A stretch of DNA of 64,000 nt. Origin: Alphaproteobacteria bacterium (GTDB lineage: Bacteria; Pseudomonadota; Alphaproteobacteria; Micavibrionales; Micavibrionaceae). Positions 33,958-42,444 of this stretch are shown in pieces. The notes under the pieces are model-generated. The model was not told where the DNA came from. It saw nothing but the letters and a program-made list of their open reading frames with translations, and ran no database searches. The stretch is taken from contig JAACPE010000005.1 of the NCBI GenBank assembly GCA_009995595.1, positions 19,925 through 83,924 on the forward strand. The letters are read 5' to 3'. How positions within the stretch are numbered: the stretch's first letter is position 1; each line of letters begins with the position of its first letter. Made by a program: the position numbers and the translations under genes.

Positions 33958-34032
33958 TGGAGCGGGTGAAGGGATTCGAACCCTCGGCTTCAACCTTGGC
34001 AAGGTTGCGCTCTACCCCTGAGCTACACCCGC
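33958..34032 (-). tRNA. tRNA-Gly (anticodon GCC)
   Basis: Complete cloverleaf on the minus strand: acceptor GCGGGTG/CACCCGC, D-arm with AGCTCAGGGGTAGAGC, anticodon loop TTGCCAA, T-loop GGTTCGAATCC, and an encoded CCA (33958-33960). The island uses its 3' end as attachment site and leaves the gene intact. Confidence 0.97.
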
Positions 34033-34112
34033 TTATGCCTAAGATGAATAGAGTTATAGCCTGTGGATTTTGAAAATCAAGTAAAAATCGTCATTTAAAT
34101 GAAGATGAAGCC

Positions 34113-34391
34113 CTATAAGCCTATTTGGACAAGCGGGACTTGATAACCATATGGTTCACGCCCTTTTTCAGCCATAGCAATCACAATAATATCGGGGCTT
34201 CTAATTACTTTGACGGCTGTTTCTTCACTTATTTCACAAGGCATCAGATCACTGCCATGATCTTCATTTTCATAAACAAGAATAAAAAGCTTCATGTCGC
34301 GGTAATATTCAACGCGCCGCACTTCTGAGGGGAATTTTTGATTGCTAGCGATAATAAGCCTGCCGTCTTTGTTTTGAGCGAGTTGAATCAT
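34113..34391 (-). CDS. hypothetical protein, 92 residues
   Basis: Not recognised. A strong AGGAGG lies nine bases before ATG 34391, so expression is credible. The product looks like a compact beta-rich domain (RLIIASNQKF, RRVEYYRDMKLFILVYENE, PDIIVIAMAEKG) without signal peptide. The start overlaps the stop of a 56-residue frame upstream (ATGA), implying coupling. It lies just beyond the tRNA at the right edge of the island, outside the att site. Confidence 0.65.
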   Translation of the reverse strand: MIQLAQNKDGRLIIASNQKFPSEVRRVEYYRDMKLFILVYENEDHGSDLMPCEISEETAVKVIRSPDIIVIAMAEKGREPYGYQVPLVQIGL

Positions 34392-34558
34392 ATATTGTAC
34401 CCTCCTATTTTCATTTCTATGGTAAAAGCAGGGGTGATGTGATTTCTAGGAGTTTCTATTATTCCTGTATCTCTATGAAAATCCATAGGCGGCGGTCCAT
34501 TGCTTAAAGTTTCAAGAACGGTTGCCTGTAAGCTACTTAAAGGGATTCGTGAATTCAT
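34388..34558 (-). CDS. small protein, 56 residues, overlapping the 34113-34391 gene
   Basis: Minus-strand frame from ATG 34558 (MNSRIPLSSLQATVLETLSN) to TGA 34388, overlapping the next start as ATGA. Contains GPPPMDFHRDTGIIETPRNH and ends IGGYNI, the codons of which include the ribosome binding site of the next gene. Its own ribosome binding site is weak. The exact four-base overlap and reading-frame continuity are the main support. Unknown function. Confidence 0.45.
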   Translation of the reverse strand: MNSRIPLSSLQATVLETLSNGPPPMDFHRDTGIIETPRNHITPAFTIEMKIGGYNI

Positions 34559-34676
34559 ATCTTATTATGTCATAGGTGCAATGCTAAAAACAAATGAGGC
34601 GGGAGAATATCTTTATCAAATCCTTGAAAAATATAGGTAATTGGCTTAAAAAATATCTCATAAGAAAAGAGAGCCC

Positions 34677-35228
34677 ATGAGCCAAACTTTAGAAAAACAA
34701 GTAGATGATTCAATGCCAACAAGTCCAGAGGATTTAATGGCAAAGCTAGAGGAGCTCGGTATTGCCTATACACTCCATCATCATCAGGCGGTTTTTACGG
34801 TTGCCGAAAGTGATAAGGTTGATGCCCAAATTGACGGGACGCATTGCCGCAATTTATTTTTGCGTGATAAGAAGAAAAAGAATTTCTTGCTTGTGCTTCA
34901 AAATGCGACGGATGTGGATATCAAAAAACTCCCCGCCATTATTAAGTCTTATCGTCTTTCTTTTGGCTCAAGTGAGAGGCTTTGGGAATATTTGGGCGTG
35001 CGCCCTGGTTCTGTGTGTCCGTTTGCTATCATGAATGATACAAATCATCAGGTTAAAATATTGTTGGATAAGAGCATGATGGAAACGAATATCGTTAATT
35101 ATCACCCGCTTTTAAACACAATGACGATTGGTCTTAAGCCGACAGATTTGCTTAAATTTATTGAAACAACAGGGCATGAGGCGCATATTGTGGACTTATC
35201 CGATGCCAAACCTGATGGAGCCGAGTAG
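34677..35228 (+). CDS. prolyl-tRNA deacylase ProX/PrdX (YbaK-like editing domain)
   Basis: Free-standing trans-editing domain that hydrolyses misacylated tRNA-Pro (alanine in the known ProX proteins). The 183-residue protein has the INS/YbaK fold: LGIAYTLHHHQAVFTVAES, GTHCRNLFLRDKKKKNFLL, the catalytic-loop lysine region, and FGSSERLWEYLGVRPGSVCP. Standard length for PrdX. The Trm112-family gene follows without any gap (TAG-ATG), so the two are cotranscribed. Confidence 0.88.
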   Translation: MSQTLEKQVDDSMPTSPEDLMAKLEELGIAYTLHHHQAVFTVAESDKVDAQIDGTHCRNLFLRDKKKKNFLLVLQNATDVDIKKLPAIIKSYRLSFGSSERLWEYLGVRPGSVCPFAIMNDTNHQVKILLDKSMMETNIVNYHPLLNTMTIGLKPTDLLKFIETTGHEAHIVDLSDAKPDGAE

Positions 35229-35423
35229 ATGAGCCACGAGATAGACCCTAAATTGCTAGAAATTTTAGTCTGCCCCATAACTAAAGTGCCCTTGCGTTAT
35301 GACTTAAAGGCCCATGAGCTTATTTCCGATCAAGCAGGCTTGGCTTACCCCATACGTGATGGTATTCCTGTGATGCTTACTGATGAGGCGCGCACGCTTA
35401 AGCCTTCAGAGATAAAGAAATAA
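35229..35423 (+). CDS. Trm112-family protein
   Basis: A 64-residue Trm112/YcaR-like protein: [20 protein letters not shown], then [18 protein letters not shown]. In other organisms such proteins activate methyltransferases or accompany lipid A genes; here the usual second CxxC pair is not evident, as is common in the bacterial short form. It directly abuts prdX. Partner unknown. Confidence 0.87.
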   Translation: MSHEIDPKLLEILVCPITKVPLRYDLKAHELISDQAGLAYPIRDGIPVMLTDEARTLKPSEIKK

Positions 35424-35453
35424 TTGACTTTATTTTTTAGATCGCTTTATATC
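35424..35453 (+). promoter_or_regulatory. promoter of the leucine leader and leuA
   Basis: TTGACT (35424-35429), then TTTATA (35446-35451, spacing 16) or TATATC (35448-35453, spacing 18). Transcription would start at about 35459, at or beside the leader ATG (35460), which would make the leader peptide leaderless, as reported for the trp leader of rhizobia. Confidence 0.55.
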
Positions 35454-35459
35454 TGTTTT

Positions 35460-35513
35460 ATGAATAAACGAGCTCACACACTCTTGGCTCTCCTCCTTCT
35501 TATCGCCCTCTAA
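35460..35513 (+). CDS. leuL: leucine-rich leader peptide of leuA, 17 residues
   Basis: Short frame MNKRAHTLLALLLLIAL followed by TAA. Seven of 17 residues are leucine, and all the other late residues are Ala or Ile. It ends just before a hairpin and lies 92 bases ahead of leuA. This is the design of ribosome-mediated attenuation: ribosomes stall at Leu codons when leucyl-tRNA is scarce and change the fold of the message. No ribosome binding site, in line with a leaderless transcript. Confidence 0.8.
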   Translation: MNKRAHTLLALLLLIAL

Positions 35514-35547
35514 GTGGGCATGAGGCAGTTTTATCTGCCTGCACTTA
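35511..35547 (+). promoter_or_regulatory. attenuator hairpin of leuA
   Basis: TAAGTG pairs with CACTTA and AGGCAG with CTGCCT around a TTTTAT loop, with the bulge GGCATG on the left. The left arm can also pair GGCA with TGCC, so alternative folds exist. The stem begins in the leader stop codon. No clear T-run follows, so the mechanism may not be a simple intrinsic terminator. Confidence 0.6.
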
Positions 35548-35604
35548 GGGGATTTATTCATAAAATCAAAAAAAGCCAGAAAATATAAAAGATAAGGAAG
35601 AATT

Positions 35605-37161
35605 ATGTCTGATATTCAGCAAACAGTGAACGAAGCCAACCGTGTCATCATTTTTGATACGACTTTACGCGATGGGGAACAATCGCCTGGTTGTTCGATG
35701 AACCTTGAAGAAAAACTTAAGATTGCTTACTTGCTCGATGAGATGGGTGTTGACGTCATTGAAGCAGGATTTCCGATTGCGTCTGCTGGGGATTGGGAAG
35801 CGGTGAATGAAATTGCCAAAGTGCTCAAAAACTCAATTGTTTGTGGTTTGTCACGGGCGACGAAAAAAGATATTGAAGCCAGCGCGAGCGCATTAAAGCC
35901 TGCCCGCCAAAGCCGTATTCATACCTTTATCTCAACGTCACCGCTTCATATGAAATATAAACTTCAAATGACGCCAGAAGCTGTTTTAGAGGCTGTTGCT
36001 GAAAGTGTGACTTTTGCGCGCAGTTTTACAGATGATGTTGAATGGTCTGCTGAAGATGGTAGCCGCACCGAAGATGATTTTTTGTGTCAGGCTGTAGAAA
36101 TAGCGATTAAATGCGGCGCAACAACAATTAATATTCCTGATACGGTTGGGTATTCCGTTCCTGAAGAATACGCCGCGCAAATCAAAATGCTGATGAACCG
36201 TGTGCCCAATATTGATAAGGCGCGACTTTCTGTTCACTGTCACAATGACTTGGGCTTGGCGGTTGCAAATTCACTTGCGGGTGTTCAAGCGGGGGCGCGT
36301 CAAATTGAATGCACGATTAATGGTATCGGTGAGCGCGCTGGTAATGCAGCGCTTGAAGAAATTGTCATGGCGATACGCACCCGTAATGATAAGGCGCCGT
36401 TTCATAATAATATAAAAACCGAAATGCTCACGAAGGCCTCAAAAACTTTATCGACAACAGTTGGATTTAACGTCCAGCCCAATAAGGCGATTGTTGGCGC
36501 GAATGCTTTTGCTCATGAAAGCGGCATCCATCAAGATGGTATGTTAAAAAACGCGCAGACTTATGAAATTATGACACCTGAATCTGTTGGCCTTAAGAAA
36601 TCTGAATTGGTTTTGGGTAAGCATTCTGGCCGTCATGCGCTGAAAGATAAAATCCAATCTTTGGGCTACGATATTGGTGACAACGCGTTTCAAGATTTCT
36701 TCAAACGGTTTAAAGATTTAGCCGATAAGAAAAAAGAAATTTTTGATGAAGATATTATTGCGCTGATTGATGATGAGGTTGGACGCGATCATGACCATAT
36801 TAAATTTAGAGCGCTTCAAATTGTAGCGGGCACTGAAGGGCCGCAAACAGCAGAGATGAAGCTTATCGTTGATGGGGTTGAAAAACATACCAAAGTGAAT
36901 GGAAATGGTCCTGTTGATGCGATTTTTAAAGCTATCCGTGACATTGTTCCGCATGAGAATGCACATCTGCAACTCTATCAAGTGCACGCTGTAACGGGCG
37001 GAACAGACGCCCAAGCGGGCGTGACCGTGCGCCTCGAAGAAGAGGGTAAAACGGTGACAGGTCAGGGGTCAGATTCTGATACGCTTGTTGCTTCGGCGCG
37101 CGCCTATATTCATGCGCTGAACAAACTCATGACCAAACGCCTAAAATCTAAGCCAGAATAA
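35605..37161 (+). CDS. leuA: 2-isopropylmalate synthase
   Basis: First committed enzyme of leucine synthesis, condensing acetyl-CoA with 2-oxoisovalerate. N-terminal HMGL-like TIM barrel with FDTTLRDGEQSPG and the metal motif HCHNDLGLAVANSL, then the accessory domain and a C-terminal leucine-binding regulatory domain (about residues 370-510). 518 residues, full length, so feedback inhibition is likely retained. Preceded by AAGGAAGAATT and by the leucine leader peptide, indicating both attenuation and allosteric control. Confidence 0.96.
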   Translation: MSDIQQTVNEANRVIIFDTTLRDGEQSPGCSMNLEEKLKIAYLLDEMGVDVIEAGFPIASAGDWEAVNEIAKVLKNSIVCGLSRATKKDIEASASALKPARQSRIHTFISTSPLHMKYKLQMTPEAVLEAVAESVTFARSFTDDVEWSAEDGSRTEDDFLCQAVEIAIKCGATTINIPDTVGYSVPEEYAAQIKMLMNRVPNIDKARLSVHCHNDLGLAVANSLAGVQAGARQIECTINGIGERAGNAALEEIVMAIRTRNDKAPFHNNIKTEMLTKASKTLSTTVGFNVQPNKAIVGANAFAHESGIHQDGMLKNAQTYEIMTPESVGLKKSELVLGKHSGRHALKDKIQSLGYDIGDNAFQDFFKRFKDLADKKKEIFDEDIIALIDDEVGRDHDHIKFRALQIVAGTEGPQTAEMKLIVDGVEKHTKVNGNGPVDAIFKAIRDIVPHENAHLQLYQVHAVTGGTDAQAGVTVRLEEEGKTVTGQGSDSDTLVASARAYIHALNKLMTKRLKSKPE

Positions 37162-37164
37162 TAT

Positions 37165-37803
37165 TTATAAATATTGTTGGATCGTCTTAAAAACATCATG
37201 GAACATTTGTTCTGTAAGACGTTTGGTTGAGGTGTTGTATTTCGAGCAGTGATAGCTGTCAATTAATGTCAGGCCACCGCCTAAATCATGGGTGGCGTTA
37301 TGCGCGAATTTATAAGCCGAAAGTTTCTCCGCGCGCGCTTTTAAAACAGTGTTGTGGGAAACAAGGCCAAGGGAGAGAATGACTTTTAAATTGGGCATGG
37401 TCTCTATCTGGCTTTTAAGATAGGGCATGCATGTATTAATTTCTGAGCCTAAAGGTTTATTTTCAGGGGGCAGGCAGCGCACGGCGTTTGTAATGCGCGC
37501 ATTAATAAGCTCTAACCCGTCATCAGGGCGGGCTTTAAATTCACCTTTAGCAAGGCCGTATTTTAAAAGGGTCCCGTAAAGAAGCTCTCCAGCGAAATCG
37601 CCCGTGAAGGGCCTTCCTGAGAAATTGGCACCTTTTAGCCCCGGCGCAAGGCCAACAATAAGTAATTTGGCACTTTCATCTCCAAAAGACGGCACAGGAG
37701 CGTTGAACTTATCAGGATATTTGATCTTGTTTTCGCTCCGAAAAGCGGCAAGGCGTGGGCATAATTGGCAATTAGGGTCTGGATTGACGCAGTTTTCACT
37801 CAT
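37165..37803 (-). CDS. uracil-DNA glycosylase, family 5 (UdgB-like)
   Basis: Removes uracil, and in this family also some other deaminated bases, from DNA. An N-terminal CQLCPRL (Cys12, Cys15) with later cysteines in VRCLPPENKP and INTC would hold a 4Fe-4S cluster. Motif A is GLAPGLKGANFSGRPFTGDFAG-like, lacking the polar catalytic residue of other families as expected for family 5, and the late DSYHCSKYNT corresponds to the HPS loop. 212 residues. Converges on leuA with only a few bases between stops. Confidence 0.88.
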   Translation of the reverse strand: MSENCVNPDPNCQLCPRLAAFRSENKIKYPDKFNAPVPSFGDESAKLLIVGLAPGLKGANFSGRPFTGDFAGELLYGTLLKYGLAKGEFKARPDDGLELINARITNAVRCLPPENKPLGSEINTCMPYLKSQIETMPNLKVILSLGLVSHNTVLKARAEKLSAYKFAHNATHDLGGGLTLIDSYHCSKYNTSTKRLTEQMFHDVFKTIQQYL

Positions 37804-37925
37804 ACCCTTAATTTGGCGGAAAATAATGGTGCTGGCAATAAAGATATAAATTCTTGCAGTTTTGAATAAAACCCCCTATAAACAGCCTTTCTGAGGCTAA
37901 TAATGACAAATTTAAAGGAAAAACG

Positions 37926-38291
37926 ATGGCTCGCGTAACTGTAGAAGATTGTATTCAAGAAATTCCAAACCGCTTTGAGCTTGTGATGGTGGCAGCGCAG
38001 CGCGCCCGTAAAATAGGCTCTGGCGCTCTTTTGACTGTTGATCGTGACAATGACAAAAACCCTGTTGTCGCTTTGCGTGAAATTGCAGAAGAAACAGTTA
38101 ATATTGAAGACCTGAAAGAAGATATTATTCGCAGCAAACAACGCATTATCGCGATGGATGATGATGGTGAAGATGTGATCGACATGATGGACGGCGAAGA
38201 AGAATGGGGCAAAATGAGCGATGAAGAGCCTAAAGCCAAGAATGAGCCAAGTCTGAAAGATATTGCAGGCAGCCTCATTGATGAAGATTAA
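37926..38291 (+). CDS. rpoZ: RNA polymerase omega subunit
   Basis: Small RNA polymerase subunit that assists assembly. [34 protein letters not shown] N-terminus (in short: VEDC, NRFELV, AAQRAR) and [15 protein letters not shown] are diagnostic. 121 residues with an acidic C-terminal tail. It has AAAGGAAA upstream and a terminator downstream, and precedes the rel/spoT gene, the usual alphaproteobacterial order. Confidence 0.95.
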   Translation: MARVTVEDCIQEIPNRFELVMVAAQRARKIGSGALLTVDRDNDKNPVVALREIAEETVNIEDLKEDIIRSKQRIIAMDDDGEDVIDMMDGEEEWGKMSDEEPKAKNEPSLKDIAGSLIDED

Positions 38292-38313
38292 TTGACTTCT
38301 CCTATAATTTTTA

Positions 38314-38340
38314 AAAGGTCGGCTTTGCCGGCCTTTTTTT
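38314..38340 (+). terminator. intrinsic terminator after rpoZ
   Basis: Stem AGGTCGGC/GCCGGCCT with a TTT loop, followed by seven T residues. It partly separates rpoZ from the rel gene. Confidence 0.85.
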
Positions 38341-38415
38341 ATGGGATTTCGATTTGCGGCGTGATAGTTTAAATTGTTAATATTTGAACGCTTTACCCCT
38401 CAAAGAGACCTCACA

Positions 38416-40599
38416 TTGCCTAAAGACGAATACGCCAATTTGCTCGATGATTTACTGCTTAAAGTAAAGGCCTATACGCCTGACTTGACCCCGGAGATGA
38501 TTACCAATGCGTATGAGTTTGCTAAATTAAAGCATGAGGGTCAGACCCGCGTATCGGGAGAGCCTTATTACACACACCCAATGGAAGTGGCTACAATTTT
38601 GGCTGATATGCGTATGGATGAGCCAACCATTGTTACGGCAATCTTGCATGATACGCTTGAGGATACATCTGCAACCTTTGCCGAGGTCGAAAAGAAGTTT
38701 AGCAAAGAAGTTGCAGATCTTGTGAATGGTGTTAGTAAGCTGACTAAAATTGAAAGCCAGAGCTTTGAAGGCAAGCAGGCGGAAAATTTTAGAAAGCTTC
38801 TGGTGGCAATGTCAGAGGATATTCGGGTTCTTCTGGTTAAGCTTGCTGACCGGTTACATAACATGCGCACGCTTTACCATTTTAAAGACCGCCCTGATAA
38901 ATGCATTCGCATATCCAAGGAAACAACAGATATTTACGCGCCGCTGGCAGAACGTATTGGTATTCACCAAATTAAAGAAGAGCTTGATGACCTTGCTTTT
39001 AGTTATATGTTTCCCGAAGCTCAAGCGAGCATAACCAACCGTCTTTCTTATTTGCGCCAAGAAGGCGGCGAGATTATTAAGAAAATTATTAAAACGCTTG
39101 AAGCAAAAATGAAAGCCGCAAAAATTAATGCGGAAATTACTGGTCGTGAGAAAACACGTTATTCTATCTGGAAAAAGATGCAACGTAAGAATGTGTCATT
39201 CGAGCAGCTCTCTGACATCATGGCTTTTCGTATTGTGGTTGATAATATAGAGGAGTGTTATCATACTCTTGGTATTTTACACTCCCATTATCCTACTGTG
39301 CCAGGGCGTTTTAAAGATTATATTTCAACACCAAAGCCAAACGGATACCGCTCTATTCACACGACTGTGATTGGGCCAGAAAATCAACGCATTGAAATTC
39401 AAATACGCACCCAAGATATGCACCGCGAAGCCGACCTTGGGGTTGCCGCGCACTGGGCGTATAAGGACGGCAAGAAAAAGACAGATCAAAAAGACATAAA
39501 AAGCTATCGCTGGATGCGCGAGCTTCTTGAGATTTTGGAGCAATCATCACGCCCAGAGGATTTTTTAGAAAACACAAAGCTGGAACTTTTCCAAGATCGC
39601 GTTTTTGTATTCTCCCCGCGCGGCGATTTGATGGAACTCCCCAATGGATCAACGCCTGTTGATTTTGCCTATGCTATTCACTCGGATGTGGGTGATAAAA
39701 CAGTGGGTGCAAAGGTGAATGGGCGTATTGCTCCTTTAAATACAAAGTTAAATAACGGCGACCAAGTTGAAATCATAACATCAAAAACACAAAATCCGTC
39801 ACCCGCATGGGAGCGTTTTGTTGTAACAGGAAAAGCGCGCTCACACATTAAACGCTATATCCGTCTACAGCAAAAAACAGAATATGCCGCGCTGGGTCAG
39901 GCTATGCTTAAAAAAATATTCCAGCAGGAGGGTTATAATTTAACCGACAAAGCTGTTGCCGGTGTTCTTAAACAATTGCGGGTTGATGATGTTGAAGATG
40001 TTTATGCCAATATCGGATCAGGTCATTTTAAAGCAGGCGATGTTTTTAAAACTATTTTTCCAGGTCATAAAACAGAAGTCGCCAAAGCGCCCAAGGATCA
40101 AAATCCCAAAGACTATGCAATGGCCAAGCGCCCTGATTCTGATAAGCCACTGCCGATTAAAGGGCTTATTCCGGGCATGGCCGTTCATTTTGCACGGTGC
40201 TGTCACCCGCTTCCCGGGGACCGTATTGTCGGGATTGTTACAACCGGTAAGGGCGTTACCATTCACACAATTGATTGTGAAACATTGGAGACTTTTGCCG
40301 ACACACCAGAGCGCTGGATTGATGTGTCATGGGGTGAGGGTCCCGATAGTCCTGAATCACATGTTGGACGCTTGAATGTTACTTTTGTTAACGAGCCAGG
40401 CGGACTTGGGACTGTCTCAACGGTGATTGGTAAAAATGGCGGCAATATTGTGAATTTGAAAATCACAAATCGCTCTCTTGATTTTTGGGAAGTGATTATT
40501 GATGTCTATGTGAAAGATATTAAACATCTCAACAATGTTATTGCTGCGCTGCGGGCGACCCCTGAAGTCACATCAGTTGATCGCGCAAAAGGTCGTTAA
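38416..40599 (+). CDS. bifunctional (p)ppGpp synthetase/hydrolase (Rel/SpoT)
   Basis: Makes and degrades the alarmone (p)ppGpp. Order of domains: HD hydrolase (YYTHPMEVA, then AILHDTLEDT), synthetase (DIMAFRIVV, KDYISTPKPNGYRSIHTTV, EIQIRTQDMHREADLGVAAHWAYK in parts), TGS domain (VFVFSPRGDLMELPNGSTPVDFAY in parts) and a C-terminal ACT domain. Both catalytic domains look intact. No ATG occurs at a suitable place; TTG 38416, with AAAGAG upstream, matches family N-termini. The open frame begins at TTG 38374. Confidence 0.94.
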   Translation: MPKDEYANLLDDLLLKVKAYTPDLTPEMITNAYEFAKLKHEGQTRVSGEPYYTHPMEVATILADMRMDEPTIVTAILHDTLEDTSATFAEVEKKFSKEVADLVNGVSKLTKIESQSFEGKQAENFRKLLVAMSEDIRVLLVKLADRLHNMRTLYHFKDRPDKCIRISKETTDIYAPLAERIGIHQIKEELDDLAFSYMFPEAQASITNRLSYLRQEGGEIIKKIIKTLEAKMKAAKINAEITGREKTRYSIWKKMQRKNVSFEQLSDIMAFRIVVDNIEECYHTLGILHSHYPTVPGRFKDYISTPKPNGYRSIHTTVIGPENQRIEIQIRTQDMHREADLGVAAHWAYKDGKKKTDQKDIKSYRWMRELLEILEQSSRPEDFLENTKLELFQDRVFVFSPRGDLMELPNGSTPVDFAYAIHSDVGDKTVGAKVNGRIAPLNTKLNNGDQVEIITSKTQNPSPAWERFVVTGKARSHIKRYIRLQQKTEYAALGQAMLKKIFQQEGYNLTDKAVAGVLKQLRVDDVEDVYANIGSGHFKAGDVFKTIFPGHKTEVAKAPKDQNPKDYAMAKRPDSDKPLPIKGLIPGMAVHFARCCHPLPGDRIVGIVTTGKGVTIHTIDCETLETFADTPERWIDVSWGEGPDSPESHVGRLNVTFVNEPGGLGTVSTVIGKNGGNIVNLKITNRSLDFWEVIIDVYVKDIKHLNNVIAALRATPEVTSVDRAKGR

Positions 40600-40613
40600 G
40601 GCGGGAATAGGAC

Positions 40614-41180
40614 ATGGTTTTTAAAAGGAAAAAAAAACCAAAAATTTGGGCGCGACTTAAAAACTTTTTTTGGCCTTCAATGGGTTGGAAACGCTCTTTT
40701 TCTTATATTAAACACAGGGCAATCCGTCTTAATGCTTCGAGCTACGCTGTATCTGCTGGCCTTGCTTTTGGTGCGTCTATTTCTTTCGCCCCGACAGTGG
40801 GGTTTCATATCTTGCAATGCTTTTTCCTTTGTCTCATTTTTCGTGCCAATTTTATTGCAAGCGTCTTAGGCACGCTCATAGGAAATCCATGGACTTTTCC
40901 GTTTTTGTTTTTGATATCTTATAAAATAGGATGGCTTATTTTAAATATGGCAGGTCTGCACGCTCCTTTTGCTCAAGATATTGATTTTAGCTTTTCGAGC
41001 ATGACGCAAGCGCCTTGGGCGATTTTAACCCCGATGTTGATAGGGGGGTATATCATGGCAATTCTGACTTTTCCGTTATTTTACTTTGCTTTTTATTCTA
41101 TGATTAAACCCGCGCGTGAGGCGCGCCGACGTTTGATTAAAAAAGCAAAACGAAAGAATAAAGAGCGAGTGATTAAATGA
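40614..41180 (+). CDS. DUF2062 membrane protein
   Basis: A 188-residue protein with a basic N-terminus and two or three membrane helices. The pattern SPYAVSAGLA-like (here SSYAVSAGLAFGASISFAPTVGFH), then GTLIGNPWTFPFLFLISYKIG, is typical of DUF2062. Function unknown in the family. It lies 15 bases after rel/spoT and overlaps acpS by four bases, so it is part of the rel-acpS-lepB-rnc-era chain. Confidence 0.85.
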   Translation: MVFKRKKKPKIWARLKNFFWPSMGWKRSFSYIKHRAIRLNASSYAVSAGLAFGASISFAPTVGFHILQCFFLCLIFRANFIASVLGTLIGNPWTFPFLFLISYKIGWLILNMAGLHAPFAQDIDFSFSSMTQAPWAILTPMLIGGYIMAILTFPLFYFAFYSMIKPAREARRRLIKKAKRKNKERVIK

Positions 41181-41578
41181 TTGTGGGGACTGGCATTGAT
41201 TTAATAGATGTGCGCCGGCTCGAAAAGTTGATGGAGATACATGGGCAGCGCTTTAAGTCACGTTATTTTACGAAAAATGAAATCGCTCTTGCCGAGAGCC
41301 GTGCCCACTCGGGGCGAGAGATTTTGGCGCTCGCTAAACGCTTTGCCGCTAAAGAGGCTTGTGCCAAGGCGCTTGGTACCGGCTTTATTGACGGACTTAA
41401 AATGGTCGAGATTGAGGTCATTTTGGATCAAAAAGGGCGCCCAAGCCTACATTTAACGGGTAAAGCGCTAGATTTACTGGAAGGCCTGATACCTGAACCC
41501 CGTGAGCCCTTTATCCACTTGAGTTTAACTGATGAGCCGCCTTATGCACAGGCGCAAGTCATCATTGAAGCTTTATAG
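41177..41578 (+). CDS. acpS: holo-ACP synthase
   Basis: Transfers 4'-phosphopantetheine from CoA to Ser37 of the acyl carrier protein encoded at 10510. GTGIDLIDVRRLEKL carries the first magnesium aspartate, FAAKEACAKALGTG the Glu-Lys pair, and HLSLTDEPPYA the C-terminal core. 133 residues, standard. Start overlaps the DUF2062 stop (ATGA). Adjacent to lepB as in most alphaproteobacteria. Confidence 0.95.
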   Translation: MIVGTGIDLIDVRRLEKLMEIHGQRFKSRYFTKNEIALAESRAHSGREILALAKRFAAKEACAKALGTGFIDGLKMVEIEVILDQKGRPSLHLTGKALDLLEGLIPEPREPFIHLSLTDEPPYAQAQVIIEAL

Positions 41579-41613
41579 TTTCTTTCACACTAAAAACTGG
41601 GCTAATTTGAGGT

Positions 41614-42441
41614 ATGACAAGTGATAAAAAAATAGAAAATCAACAAGACGAACAGGCCCAAGAAACGCCAGCCCTTAAAGAAAAAGGGGAAATGGGAGAA
41701 CTTGCAAAAACAGTGATTATTGCCCTGTTATTGGCTTTTACTATTCGCACTTTTTTGTATGAGCCATTTAATATCCCTTCAGGGTCAATGTTGCCAACAC
41801 TTAAAGTGGGTGATTATCTCTTTGTGAGCAAGCCTGCCTATGGGTACAGCGAGCATTCTTTTCCATTTGGCCTTGCAAGTTTTGAAGGGCGCGTCATGAA
41901 TGACGATGGTAAAAAAATGCCTCAGCGCGGCGATGTTATAGTCTTCAAATTGCCCACCAACCCCTCGGTGGATTACATTAAACGCCTTATTGGCATGCCA
42001 GGAGACCGCGTTCAGGTTATTAATGGACGTCTTTATCTGAACGGCACACGCGTTGAGCGCGAACCTGTAGGCCTTCGCCAAGAAGAGGGCGGTGATTATG
42101 AAACGCAGAATTTAATGGAATATATTGAAACACTGCCGGGCGGTATTATGCATCGCATTTATGAGAAGTCTGACAATGAGATGCTCGATAATACGGCAGA
42201 ATATAAAGTGCCTGCAGGACATTATTTTTTGATGGGTGATAATCGTGATAATTCACAAGATAGTCGTGTTCAAAACCTCGTTGGTTTTGTCCCCTATGAT
42301 AATCTTGTTGGACGCGCCGATATTTTATTCTTCTCTGTTGATCAAAAGGCTGCATTATTAAAGCCATGGACTTGGGTTACCTCAATCCGCTTTAGCCGTA
42401 TTTTTGATAAAATTGGCCCTGTAAGGCCAAAGGCCGAATAG
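41614..42441 (+). CDS. lepB: signal peptidase I
   Basis: Removes signal peptides at the periplasmic face of the inner membrane. One membrane helix (TVIIALLLAFTIRTFLY) follows a charged cytoplasmic segment of about 30 residues. Catalytic Ser58 is in PSGSMLPTL and Lys123 in DYIKRLIGMPGD; GDNRDNSQDSR is the conserved box E. 275 residues. It lies in the acpS-lepB-rnc-era group, four bases before rnc. Confidence 0.96.
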   Translation: MTSDKKIENQQDEQAQETPALKEKGEMGELAKTVIIALLLAFTIRTFLYEPFNIPSGSMLPTLKVGDYLFVSKPAYGYSEHSFPFGLASFEGRVMNDDGKKMPQRGDVIVFKLPTNPSVDYIKRLIGMPGDRVQVINGRLYLNGTRVEREPVGLRQEEGGDYETQNLMEYIETLPGGIMHRIYEKSDNEMLDNTAEYKVPAGHYFLMGDNRDNSQDSRVQNLVGFVPYDNLVGRADILFFSVDQKAALLKPWTWVTSIRFSRIFDKIGPVRPKAE

Positions 42442-42444
42442 AAA

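Larger units (their letters stand above)
19923..33976. mobile_element. integrative genomic island in tRNA-Gly(GCC), about 14 kb
   Basis: Bounded on the left by an 18-base near-copy of the tRNA 3' end (19923-19940, one base shorter than 33958-33976) and on the right by the intact tRNA gene. A P4-type integrase lies next to the tRNA. Cargo: AlpA regulator, second tyrosine recombinase, type III restriction-modification with a C-like regulator, and a cyclodipeptide synthase module with XRE regulator, FAD oxidoreductase and AhpD-like protein. TACCCCCAAAT repeats sit inside both ends. The island inserted between the polysaccharide operon and the 34113 gene. Confidence 0.88.
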
